Source: JAENVT01 sp963773085
GTDB taxonomy: Bacteria > Actinomycetota > Acidimicrobiia > Acidimicrobiales > Ilumatobacteraceae
Reading direction: 5' to 3'
NCBI GenBank assembly: GCA_963773085.1
Contig: CAVYZS010000007.1
Span: forward strand, 124,001-188,000
DNA length: 64,000 nt
A program made the position numbers and the translations under genes. How positions within the stretch are numbered: the first letter of the stretch is position 1; each line of letters begins with the position of its first letter. Positions 8,244 through 15,408 of this stretch are shown piece after piece. The notes beneath the pieces are model-generated. The model saw only the letters and a program-made list of their open reading frames with translations. It was not told the DNA's origin and did no database searches.

Positions 8244-9647
8244 ATGTTCTTCCGCCAGTACTACCTCGGTTGTCTCTCCCACGCGAGCTACCTCATCGGT
8301 GACGACACGAGCGGTCACGCCGTAGTCGTGGACCCCCAACGCGATGTCGCCGAATACCTCGCCGACGCCGAAGCACACGGACTGACGATCGTGAAGGTGC
8401 TGGAGACCCACTTCCACGCCGATTTCCTCTCCGGCCACCTCGAGCTGTCGACGCGCACCGGTGCCCCGATCGGCTACGGCAACGCCGCTGCCGGGCGGGC
8501 CGAGTTCCCGATCGAGACCTTCGGCGACGGTGACCGGATCCAGCTCGGCACGGACGGTCACGGTGTCCAGCTCGTGATCCGTGAGACCCCGGGCCACACG
8601 CCAGAGTCGATCAGCATCGTCGTCTACCCGAACGGTGATGACGGCGCGCCGTACGGGGTGCTCACTGGCGACACGATGTTCATCGGTGACGTCGGCCGCC
8701 CCGACCTGCTCGCTTCGGTCGGCGTCACGGCCGAGGTGTTGGCCCGCCAGCTCTACCACTCGCTGCACCAGCGTCTGCTCACTCTACCCGACGCGACCAG
8801 GGTCTTTCCGGCCCACGGCGCCGGGTCTGCCTGTGGAAAGAACCTTTCGACCGAAACGGTGTCCACCATCGGTGAACAGCGGCGCACGAACTATGCGCTC
8901 GCACCGATGAGCGAGGACGAGTTCGTGGAGGCTGTCACCCAAGGCCAGTCGGTGGCCCCGTTGTACTTCGCGTTCGCTGCCAACCGTAACCGCGAGCTCC
9001 GCGACCTCCTCGCCGACGATGCCAGCGTGCCAGGCCTCACGATGAGCGAGGTCCTCGCTCACCAGCACAGTGGAGCGGTGGTGCTCGACGCACGCGAAGA
9101 CATGACGTTCGCCGCCGGACACCTACGCGGCTCGATCAACGTCGGCCTCGGGGGCCGGTTCGCCGAGTACGCGGGTGAGGTCATGCCACCAGACACTCCG
9201 ATCGTGCTGGTCACTCCCCCCGGCCACGAGTCGGAGGCGAAAGTCCGCCTGGCCCGCATCGGGTTCGATCGCGTACTCGGTGCGCTCGAGCAGCCCGTCG
9301 ACGCGTTCGTGGCCCACCCTGAAGTCGTCGAGCCACTCTCGCGCCTGTCTGCCGAAGCACTCGCCGAACGAATCCGGATTGTTCCCGATCTGGTGCTCAT
9401 CGACGTCCGCAACCCGAGCGAGGTGGCTCTCGGCACGATCCCCGGCGCTCGCACGATCAGCCTGCCAGAGCTGCTGACGCGGCTCGACCAACTCGACCAG
9501 ACCGCTCCGACGGTTGTCTTCTGCGCCGGCGGCTACCGATCGGCGATCGCATCCAGCCTGATGCGATCGCGTGGCTTCGCCGACGTTTCCGACCTCATCG
9601 GTGGTTACACCGCGTGGGAGAGCCGCCGGATCGACGAGGTGATCTGA
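8244..9647 (+). CDS. Persulfide dioxygenase (ETHE1-like MBL) fused to two rhodanese domains
   Basis: This 467-aa protein oxidises low-molecular-weight persulfides to sulfite. The N-terminal metallo-beta-lactamase domain has the iron-binding THFHADFLSGH motif (His56, His58, Asp60, His65), ETPGHTPE with the next His, and LTGDTMFIGDVGRPDL, which is typical of ETHE1/CstB enzymes. Two rhodanese domains follow. The first has a Cys-less loop (VTPPGHES) and is probably structural; the second has FCAGGYRSA with the active Cys and GGYTAWE near the end. The ATG at 8244 is preceded by AGGAG. The architecture parallels staphylococcal CstB. The TSUP exporter begins 6 nt downstream, a likely exit for the sulfite produced. 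Confidence 0.92.
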   Translation: MFFRQYYLGCLSHASYLIGDDTSGHAVVVDPQRDVAEYLADAEAHGLTIVKVLETHFHADFLSGHLELSTRTGAPIGYGNAAAGRAEFPIETFGDGDRIQLGTDGHGVQLVIRETPGHTPESISIVVYPNGDDGAPYGVLTGDTMFIGDVGRPDLLASVGVTAEVLARQLYHSLHQRLLTLPDATRVFPAHGAGSACGKNLSTETVSTIGEQRRTNYALAPMSEDEFVEAVTQGQSVAPLYFAFAANRNRELRDLLADDASVPGLTMSEVLAHQHSGAVVLDAREDMTFAAGHLRGSINVGLGGRFAEYAGEVMPPDTPIVLVTPPGHESEAKVRLARIGFDRVLGALEQPVDAFVAHPEVVEPLSRLSAEALAERIRIVPDLVLIDVRNPSEVALGTIPGARTISLPELLTRLDQLDQTAPTVVFCAGGYRSAIASSLMRSRGFADVSDLIGGYTAWESRRIDEVI

Positions 9648-9653
9648 GCCGTC

Positions 9654-10464
9654 GTGCGCGCCTTGCTCGCCTCCCCGCTCGGGTTCCTCATCGGCGTCTC
9701 GCTCGGCGCTCTCGGCGGTGGTGGCTCGATCCTCGCCGTCCCGGCACTCGTCTACGCCGCCGGGCAGACACCGAAGCACGCCACCACGACGTCGCTCGTA
9801 CTCGTGGCCGTGACGGCGGTGATCGGCATGGTTCCTCATTGGCGCGCCGGTCGCGTACGGCTCACTGCCGGCGCGATCTTCGGCCTGGCGGGCATCGCCG
9901 GCTCACTCCTCGGCTCGCATTGGAACAAGTCGGCCGATCCCAACGTGCTGCTGCTCGCATTCTCCGGCCTGATGCTGATCGCTGCGTATGGCATGTGGCG
10001 GCGGGTCAACACGCCGCCGTGTGCCCCTCTCGCGTCGGTCGGCGCGGCCTCGGCACCACCAGCAGCAACGCGCCCGGTTCGAGATCAGCGCGTTGACGGT
10101 GACCAAGGTGGTCACCGCCGGTACGATCGTCGGGCTCCTCACCGGGTTCTTCGGCGTCGGCGGGGGCTTCGTGATCGTCCCGGCCCTGGTGCTCGCGCTG
10201 GGCTTCTCGATGCCGGAGGCTGTCGGCACCTCATTGCTCGTCATCGCCATCAACTCATGCGTCGCACTGACCACCCGGCTGCAGGCCGGCTCGATCGAAT
10301 GGGGCACCGTGATCCCGTTCACGATCGCCAGTCTGCTCGGCGTGATCGTCGGCAGCCGCTTGGCGAGCACCAGAGATTCCAGCTCGTTGCAGCGATGGTT
10401 CGTCGCACTCCTCGTGGTCGTCGCCACGTACACCGCCGTCCACTCCGGCCTTGCGCTGCGCTGA
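9654..10464 (+). CDS. TSUP/TauE-SafE family sulfite (organosulfur) exporter (one frameshift)
   Basis: Two frames join into one membrane protein of about 270 aa. The first half reads SPLGFLIGVSLGALGGGGSILAVPALVYAAGQTPKHATTTSLVLV, and the second half repeats that design as TAGTIVGLLTGFFGVGGGFVIVPALVLALGFSMPEAVGTSLLVIA. This internal duplication with GGGxxxVPALV is the TSUP hallmark. The frame changes in the hydrophilic loop between the halves, about 10020-10080, and a sequencing indel there is likely because both halves are well preserved. The start is GTG 9654, six bases after the dioxygenase stop, so the two are almost certainly co-transcribed and the exporter may remove sulfite. Confidence 0.82.
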
Positions 10465-10625
10465 CCGCCGTGCCGCGCCCACCTGGTATCCGGAGCTCGC
10501 CGTGCTTGCCGCTACCGTCGGCACGATGGTGAGCTGGGTGTACCGCGCTGTGGGGACGCTCATGCCCGCCCTGGCCGGCGGACTGGTGATCGGCGCCCCC
10601 CGTTCCCATCGGATGACCCTGTCTG

Positions 10626-11339
10626 TTGGATCAGCTGAACGAACGGTCTGACGTGGCCGCTGTCGCTGTTCCCGGGCTGACCGTTCGATCGGTGTTGGCG
10701 GTGTGTGCTCACCCCGACGATGAGTCGTTCGGGCTCGGCGCGGCCTTGTCGACCTTTGCGCAGTTGGGGATCGAGACCCGCTTGCTCTGCTTCACCCACG
10801 GCGAAGCATCGACTCTCGGCGCCCATGGCGTGGACCTGGCCGTCGTGCGACCAGCCGAGCTCGCTGCGGCGGCGGAGGTGCTCGGCGTCCGTTCACACCG
10901 GCTGTTGTCATATGCGGACGGCGCATTGACCGAGGTGAGCATGGATGAGCTGTGCAGCGAGGTCGAGTCCGCGGCCGCATCGGATGCGGTCGACTGCCTG
11001 CTGACATTCGACGAAGGCGGCATCACGGGGCACCCCGACCACCAGCGCGCCACCGCTGCCGCGCTGGCAGCTGCCGAGCGGCTCGGAATCCCCGTCCTGG
11101 CATGGACGCTCCCGGTCTCGGTGACGTCGATGTTGAACAAGGAGTTCGGCGCAGGATTCGGCGGACGTGAACCGTCTGAGATCGACGTCGAGTTCGCGGT
11201 CGATCGTTCGCTCCAGCTCGCAGCGATCTCCTGCCATGCGAGTCAGTCGATCGACAACCCCGTTCTGTGGCGTCGCCTGACGTTGCAGGGAACGACCGAG
11301 TCATTGCGGTGGCTGACTGCTCGTCACCCCGCACCTTGA
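10626..11339 (+). CDS. PIG-L family LmbE-like deacetylase
   Basis: About 237 aa with the zinc-binding AHPDDE motif near the N-terminus (VLAVCAHPDDESFGLGA) and the downstream GHPDHQRAT motif that supplies another zinc ligand, which together define the LmbE/PIG-L N-deacetylases. In actinobacteria these act on GlcNAc-Ins or its thiol conjugates in mycothiol metabolism, among other substrates. A mycothiol-conjugate amidase role would suit the neighbouring persulfide genes, but the sequence does not decide this. TTG 10626 is the first start; GTG 10653 is an alternative. No operator palindrome lies upstream. Confidence 0.8.
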   Translation: MDQLNERSDVAAVAVPGLTVRSVLAVCAHPDDESFGLGAALSTFAQLGIETRLLCFTHGEASTLGAHGVDLAVVRPAELAAAAEVLGVRSHRLLSYADGALTEVSMDELCSEVESAAASDAVDCLLTFDEGGITGHPDHQRATAAALAAAERLGIPVLAWTLPVSVTSMLNKEFGAGFGGREPSEIDVEFAVDRSLQLAAISCHASQSIDNPVLWRRLTLQGTTESLRWLTARHPAP

Positions 11340-11455
11340 GTTCAGCCACCAGTTCGCGTACGGCATCTCCACACCGCACCTAGCCGCACCTAGCCCTCGG
11401 GCGCGATTCCGGTACTGCCCGTTCTCGTTTCGCGCCCGTTGAGTCAGTGTTTGGA

Positions 11456-11641
11456 TCAACGACCGCGCAGCCGGCTCAGCCACGACTGACGCGGCTCGGA
11501 GGACGACACGGAGGGCTTGCTGCCACTTCGGCACTGGCAACGTTCGGCAGGCGGAACGCTCCCGAGCACCTGCTCTACATGGGCACCACATCCTGCCCAG
11601 GTCGGTCGCCTACACGTCTTGCACGTCACTGTTCTACACAT
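11456..11641 (-). CDS. Small Cys-rich protein with zinc-ribbon-like motif
   Basis: A 61-residue protein starting MCRTVTCKTCRRPTWAGCG. The Cys pattern (C-x4-C-x2-C-x7-C-x2-H, then C-x-C near residue 35) would suit binding one zinc. I recall close relatives beginning MCR.VTCKTCG..TWAGCG as conserved small proteins of unknown function in many actinobacteria. The tail is Ser/Arg-rich. It shares the strand with the DUF302 and thioredoxin genes, starting 12 nt after the DUF302 stop, so it may be the last gene of that operator-controlled unit. No function is established. Confidence 0.65.
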   Translation of the reverse strand: MCRTVTCKTCRRPTWAGCGAHVEQVLGSVPPAERCQCRSGSKPSVSSSEPRQSWLSRLRGR

Positions 11642-11653
11642 ACCAACGCCGGA

Positions 11654-12034
11654 CTAGGTCAGCGGGACGGCAGCGAGTGCTGCAGTCAGCCGATCTGCGG
11701 CATCGCTGGCGAGCTCCTGGAATTCATCCTCTGTCATCAGCTGGCGTGGATCGACCGCAGTGATCCTGGTGCCGGAGCCCGCCTCGGCAAGCACGACGTT
11801 GCACGGCAGCAGCAAACTGACCGACTCGTCGAGCTCCAAGGCCTGGTGGGCAAAGGACGGGTTGCACGCGCCGAGGATCTTCAACGGCGCACGCTCGACG
11901 CCGAGCTTGGCCTTCAGCGTTGCCGCCACGTCGATCTCGGTCAGCACACCGAAGCCCTGCGTCGCAAGCGTTTCGCGTACTGCGGCTTCAGCTTGTGCCA
12001 TGGACAGCCTGGTGGTCGTTTCGATCGGACGCAT
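11654..12034 (-). CDS. DUF302 domain protein
   Basis: A 126-aa cytoplasmic protein matching the DUF302 pattern: an alternating fold with EAAVRETLATQGFGVLTEIDVAATLKAKLG, then the conserved ILGACNPSFAHQALELDESVSLLLPCNVVLAE segment. DUF302 proteins often occur with sulfur-transfer and heavy-metal genes but have no fixed biochemical role. The ATG at 12034 begins one base after the thioredoxin stop codon, so it is translated from the thioredoxin message and shares its upstream palindromic operator. The Cys in GACNPS and in LLPCNV could carry or bind sulfane sulfur; that is speculation. Confidence 0.85.
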   Translation of the reverse strand: MRPIETTTRLSMAQAEAAVRETLATQGFGVLTEIDVAATLKAKLGVERAPLKILGACNPSFAHQALELDESVSLLLPCNVVLAEAGSGTRITAVDPRQLMTEDEFQELASDAADRLTAALAAVPLT

Positions 12035-12035
12035 G

Positions 12036-12383
12036 TCACTTCGTCCCGACAGCGGCGAAGCGAGACAGGCCAAGCTCCGACTCGATGCCATGGCGCGGGC
12101 GCGCACCCACCGCCTGCCGGGTGAGCTCTCCGCCCTCGAACAGCCCGATCGTCGGAATCCCGCGGATCCCATAACGACCGGCGACAGCCTGGTTGGCGTC
12201 GACATCGACCTTCACGACCTTGATGGCTGCCCCATACTGCTCGGCGAGCGCCTCGACCTCCGGAACCACCGCCCGACAAGGCCCGCACCACGCGGCCCAG
12301 AAGTCGACGACGACCGGCACGGTCGAATCGAGCACCTCTTTCTGGAAGCTGGCCGGGTCGTCGGCCTTGATCACGGTTGCCAT
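12036..12383 (-). CDS. trxA: Thioredoxin
   Basis: A 115-aa classical thioredoxin. The active site is WAAWCGPCRA (Cys33 and Cys36), and the cis-proline loop is GIRGIPTIGLFEGGE. The ATG at 12383 is preceded by GAGAGG, and an earlier in-frame start at 12440 would overlap the operator, so 12383 is preferred. A candidate CstR operator lies about 58 bp upstream. In persulfide responses thioredoxin reduces protein and low-molecular-weight persulfides, releasing sulfide, which fits the neighbouring dioxygenase and rhodaneses. The DUF302 gene follows after a single base. Confidence 0.9.
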   Translation of the reverse strand: MATVIKADDPASFQKEVLDSTVPVVVDFWAAWCGPCRAVVPEVEALAEQYGAAIKVVKVDVDANQAVAGRYGIRGIPTIGLFEGGELTRQAVGARPRHGIESELGLSRFAAVGTK

Positions 12384-12440
12384 TGCGAGTTCCTCTCGGT
12401 TCTGGGGACTCCACTCGAGCCCACCATCCGATTTGAACAC

Positions 12441-12456
12441 ATACCCCCATGGGTAT
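12441..12456. promoter_or_regulatory. Candidate CstR operator 3
   Basis: The palindrome ATACCCCCATGGGTAT lies upstream of the thioredoxin-DUF302 unit (minus strand), between it and the 3' end of the repressor gene. Confidence 0.75.
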
Positions 12457-12477
12457 ATTCCAAGCGGCGTCCGATGC

Positions 12478-12747
12478 TCAGGCGAGCTTCATGAACATCT
12501 TCTGCACGTCAGCCAGGGCGTAACCCTCGGCAGACGCCCGATCCGGGTCCGAGACGCACCAGGTAAGGCCTGCGGCGACGAGGAGGAACGCTGCCTGTTC
12601 GAGCGCCTTGGTCACCGCGGACAGCTGGGTTACGACCTCCCGGCAATCACGCCCCTCGACCAGCATCTGCTGCACGCCACGCACCTGCCCCTCGGCGCGG
12701 CGTAGACGCTTGGTGAGATCGGCGACAGTCTCTTCGGGTAGTTCCAC
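12478..12747 (-). CDS. cstR: CsoR/CstR-family repressor (DUF156), persulfide-sensor type
   Basis: An 89-aa all-helical DUF156 regulator starting at GTG 12747, six bases after GGGAGG: MELPEETVADLTKRLRRAEGQVRGVQQML. The two sensing cysteines are Cys35 (GRDCREVV) and Cys64 (LTWCVSD), 29 residues apart as in CsoR and CstR. The Cu(I)-ligating His of CsoR, four residues before the second Cys, is Gly60 here, so the copper site is incomplete. A two-Cys persulfide sensor of the CstR type fits this, and so do the rhodanese and persulfide dioxygenase neighbours. Its own promoter carries one of the five palindromes, implying autorepression. Confidence 0.87.
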   Translation of the reverse strand: MELPEETVADLTKRLRRAEGQVRGVQQMLVEGRDCREVVTQLSAVTKALEQAAFLLVAAGLTWCVSDPDRASAEGYALADVQKMFMKLA

Positions 12748-12782
12748 GATGATCCTCCCAGTTGTTGACGACAACCTACAGG

Positions 12783-12798
12783 ACACCCCATGGGGTAT
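12783..12798. promoter_or_regulatory. Candidate CstR operator 4 (autoregulatory)
   Basis: The palindrome ACACCCCATGGGGTAT lies 35 bp upstream of the repressor start. It differs from the consensus only at its second base. Confidence 0.7.
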
Positions 12799-12851
12799 CG
12801 CGCTGATCGAGCGCTATTCCCCTTGAGAATGGACCATAAGGCCCTGGCGTA

Positions 12852-12867
12852 ATACCCTAGGGGGTAT
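12852..12867. promoter_or_regulatory. Candidate CstR operator 5
   Basis: The palindrome ATACCCTAGGGGGTAT lies 37 bp upstream of the carboxymuconolactone-decarboxylase-like gene, placing that gene in the same regulon and on the opposite strand to the repressor. Confidence 0.78.
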
Positions 12868-12904
12868 ATGCTGACTCTGCACGTGATCAGAGAGGAAACC
12901 ACCG

Positions 12905-13264
12905 ATGAACGACAAGGGCTATGGCAAGGCGGTCCTGGACGAACTCGGGCCGCTCCACCGCGAACTACGCCACGCGATTCCCGACGTATACAAGGGCTTC
13001 GGCGAATTCCACCACGCCGCGTTCGCGCCGGGCGCGCTCGATGCCAAGACCAAGGAGATGATGGCCCTTGCGATCGCCGTCATTCAGCGCTGCGATGGAT
13101 GCATCGCCTCCCACGCCGAAGGCGCGGCTCGGGCCGGTGCGACCCAGCAAGAAGTGGCCGAGTCCATCGGCGTGGCGATGCTCATGAGCGGCGGACCCGG
13201 CACGATCTACGGCCCCCGCGCCTACGCCGCGTTCGGCGAGTTCGCCCTCCAGCCTGTGTCGTGA
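12905..13264 (+). CDS. Carboxymuconolactone decarboxylase family protein with CxxC-H site (AhpD-like)
   Basis: A 119-aa helical protein with the AhpD-type redox motif CDGCIASH (Cys63, Cys66, His70) preceded by KTKEMMALAIAVIQR. The intact CxxC plus His indicates a thiol-disulfide peroxidase or reductase role rather than decarboxylation. The ATG at 12905 has AGAGGA upstream. The palindromic operator in its promoter ties it to the persulfide response, so it could reduce persulfidated or peroxidised substrates; no reductase partner other than the nearby thioredoxin is visible. Confidence 0.85.
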   Translation: MNDKGYGKAVLDELGPLHRELRHAIPDVYKGFGEFHHAAFAPGALDAKTKEMMALAIAVIQRCDGCIASHAEGAARAGATQQEVAESIGVAMLMSGGPGTIYGPRAYAAFGEFALQPVS

Positions 13265-13288
13265 TCTCACGACGCAGCTGAGGTGAGG

Positions 13289-14377
13289 TCAGCCGACGAC
13301 GGTCGCGTGGTAATAGCGATGCCGCGCCCAGAGCGCGACGTAGACGAGGCCGACCAGGACAGGCACCTCGATGAGTGGGCCGACGACTCCGGCAAGCGCC
13401 TCTCCTGAGGTGACGCCGAAGACACTGATCGCAACTGCGATGGCCAGCTCGAAGTTGTTGCCTGCTGCGGTGAACGCGATCGACGCGTTTCGCCGGTACG
13501 GGAAGCCGAGATGCATACCGAGGAAGAAGGCGCCGAACCACATGATCGCGAAATAGGCAAGGAGTGGCAGGGCGATCCGGGCGACGTCGAGCGGCTTGCT
13601 GGTGATCTTGTCACCCTGCAACGCGAACAACACCACGATGGTGAAGAGCAGGCCGTAGAGGGCGACAGGGGCGATACGCGGCAGGAAACGCTGCTCGTAC
13701 CATTCGGTGCCCTTGGTCCGCTCACCGATGGTCCGGGTGAGGAAACCGGCGGCAAGCGGCACGCCGAGAAAGACGAGGACGGCTTTGGCGATCTCCCCCA
13801 TGCTCACGTCGAGTTCGTCGGTGCCCAGACCAAGCCAGCCCGGCAGCAGTTCCAGATAGAACCAGCCAAGCAGCGAATAGGCAGCGATCTGGAACAGCGA
13901 GTTGATCGCCACGAGCACCGCAGCCAACTCGCTGTCGCCACAGGCGAGGTCGTTCCAGATCAACACCATGGCGATGCACCGCGCCAGGCCGACGATGATC
14001 AGTCCGGTCCGGTACTCGGGCAGGTCCGGCAGCATCAGCCACGCCAGAGCAAACATCACTGCGGGGCCGATCACCCAGTTCAGCAACAACGAGAACCACA
14101 GGGCGCGACGATCGCGGACAGCTTCGTCGAGGTGGCCGTACTTCACCTTGGCGAGCACCGGATACATCATCAGCAGCAGCCCGATGGCAATGGGAAGCGA
14201 CACCGTGCCGACCTTGACGCTGTCCAGCCAGTCGTCGAGTTGGGGGATCGCCCGGCCGAGCAACAGCCCGAGCAGCATCGCCACACCGATCCACGCCGGC
14301 AGGAACCGATCCAACAACGAGAGGCGATGCAGGACATCGGCCTCGTCGATTCGGTCAGCCTCTGCCGACGTGCTCAT
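13289..14377 (-). CDS. acr3: ACR3-family arsenite efflux permease
   Basis: A 362-aa membrane protein with about ten hydrophobic segments and the ACR3 signatures MMYPVLAKVKYGHL, GLIIVGLARCIAMVLIWNDLACGDSE (with the transport Cys) and AFTAAGNNFELAIAVAISVFG. It exports As(OH)3 coupled to the proton gradient. The arsI gene lies 14 nt upstream on the same strand, forming an arsI-acr3 operon transcribed away from arsR. Length and motifs are complete. Confidence 0.93.
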   Translation of the reverse strand: MSTSAEADRIDEADVLHRLSLLDRFLPAWIGVAMLLGLLLGRAIPQLDDWLDSVKVGTVSLPIAIGLLLMMYPVLAKVKYGHLDEAVRDRRALWFSLLLNWVIGPAVMFALAWLMLPDLPEYRTGLIIVGLARCIAMVLIWNDLACGDSELAAVLVAINSLFQIAAYSLLGWFYLELLPGWLGLGTDELDVSMGEIAKAVLVFLGVPLAAGFLTRTIGERTKGTEWYEQRFLPRIAPVALYGLLFTIVVLFALQGDKITSKPLDVARIALPLLAYFAIMWFGAFFLGMHLGFPYRRNASIAFTAAGNNFELAIAVAISVFGVTSGEALAGVVGPLIEVPVLVGLVYVALWARHRYYHATVVG

Positions 14378-14391
14378 CTGGTGACGACCCT

Positions 14392-14829
14392 TCAGCAGCA
14401 GGTCGGATGCGCTGCCGGCGCCATCTCCAACGCCTCATCGGCAGCGTCGACACCGCACGACATCGACGGTGCGTCGGCGAGGACGGTGTAGAACTCCCAG
14501 TCGTTCTCCGGGCCCTTGATCCACGTCTTGTCCTGCACCGCGAAGCAGCACGACGTGTTCTCCTGGATCTCCTGTTCCATTCCGATCTCCTGCGTGCGGG
14601 CGATCACCGCGGCGACGTCGTCACTCGACTCGACCTCGACGCCGATGTGGTTCAGTGAGCCGGGCTCGCCCATGCCCGTGAACAGGACCAGCTTCAGCGG
14701 TGGGTCGGCGATGGCGAAGTTGGCGTAACCCTCGCGGATCTTGGCCGGCGGGGTCTGGAACAGCTTGGTGTAGAACTCGATCGATGCATCGAGGTCGGCA
14801 ACGTTGAGGGCGAGTTGCACTCGGGACAT
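14392..14829 (-). CDS. arsI: ArsI/CadI-family VOC metalloenzyme (C-As lyase-like)
   Basis: A 145-aa vicinal-oxygen-chelate protein. The N-terminal His position is replaced by Gln (MSRVQLALNVADLDASIEFYTKLF), followed by GSLNHIGVEVES and the diagnostic thiol pair NTSCCFAVQDKTWI, which binds trivalent organoarsenicals in ArsI and is shared with Cd-induced CadI. The C-terminus is Cys-rich (ends HPTCC). ArsI breaks the C-As bond of methylarsenite and releases arsenite, which the adjacent ACR3 exports. The ATG at 14829 follows GGAGG. An inverted-repeat operator lies 36 bp upstream. Confidence 0.88.
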   Translation of the reverse strand: MSRVQLALNVADLDASIEFYTKLFQTPPAKIREGYANFAIADPPLKLVLFTGMGEPGSLNHIGVEVESSDDVAAVIARTQEIGMEQEIQENTSCCFAVQDKTWIKGPENDWEFYTVLADAPSMSCGVDAADEALEMAPAAHPTCC

Positions 14830-14864
14830 GACTTCCTCCTGGAAGGTGAGATCGTCAACATTAT

Positions 14865-14916
14865 ATTGACGTTTGTCGATGGATTCACCATATCCACTAC
14901 ATCGACGAACGTCAAT
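14865..14916. promoter_or_regulatory. ArsR operator/promoter region with 17-bp inverted repeat
   Basis: The left arm ATTGACGTTTGTCGATG (14865-14881) and right arm CATCGACGAACGTCAAT (14900-14916) are reverse complements apart from one base, with an 18-bp spacer. They sit between divergent arsI and arsR. A perfect 14-bp palindrome TCGATGATCATCGA follows at 14925-14938 and overlaps the first possible arsR start codon. Confidence 0.7.
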
Positions 14917-14927
14917 GGATTTCTTCG

Positions 14928-15293
14928 ATGATCATCGATATAGTTGGCGACGTGGCCACACCCGACACGATCACACTCGATCCCATTTCCTGCTGCACAC
15001 CGGTGCGGGCCGACGTGCTCGACGAGACACAGGCGCTGCTGCTGGCCCACTCGTTCGCGGCGCTCGCCGACCCGATTCGGCTGCGACTGCTCAGCCACAT
15101 CGCTGCGGCGGGCGGTGCCGAAGTCTGCGCGTGTGACCTGGTCGAGCCATCGGGTCGTTCACAGCCCACGGTCAGCCACCACATGAAGATCCTGGTTGAT
15201 GCCGGCCTGATCGAGCGCGAGAAGCGCGGGCTATGGGTCTGGTATCGACTCGTCCCCTCACGACTCGACGCACTGCGCTCCGTTCTCGGGTAG
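14928..15293 (+). CDS. arsR: ArsR-family arsenic-responsive repressor
   Basis: A winged-helix repressor of about 121 aa: LLAHSFAALADPIRLRLLSHI, then EVCACDLVEPSGRSQPTVSHHMKILVDAGLIEREKRGLWVWYRL. The Cys pair in EVCACDL sits at the start of the recognition region as in ArsR, and an N-terminal CCTPV adds further thiols for As(III) binding. Start choice is uncertain: ATG 14928 lies within a palindrome and has no Shine-Dalgarno sequence, while GTG 14952 is in frame. It is divergent from arsI-acr3. Confidence 0.88.
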   Translation: MIIDIVGDVATPDTITLDPISCCTPVRADVLDETQALLLAHSFAALADPIRLRLLSHIAAAGGAEVCACDLVEPSGRSQPTVSHHMKILVDAGLIEREKRGLWVWYRLVPSRLDALRSVLG

Positions 15294-15347
15294 CACTCGA
15301 TCGGGCATTCGCGCGGTCGAAGTACCCTGTCAGCCGAGCGCTGTCAC

Positions 15348-15368
15348 GCCCACACTGAAGGGGTGGGC
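15348..15368 (+). terminator. Possible terminator after arsR
   Basis: Inverted repeat GCCCAC/GTGGGC with a 9-nt loop, 55 nt after the arsR stop. The stem is short and no T-tract follows, so support is modest. Confidence 0.35.
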
Positions 15369-15408
15369 ACGACAACGCGAGGGCGCAAACGACCGGGCCC
15401 GGGCTACC

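Noticed and set aside
12478..12747. Copper-responsive CsoR assignment
   Set aside because: The Cu(I)-ligating His position is Gly, and all neighbours are persulfide rather than copper genes.
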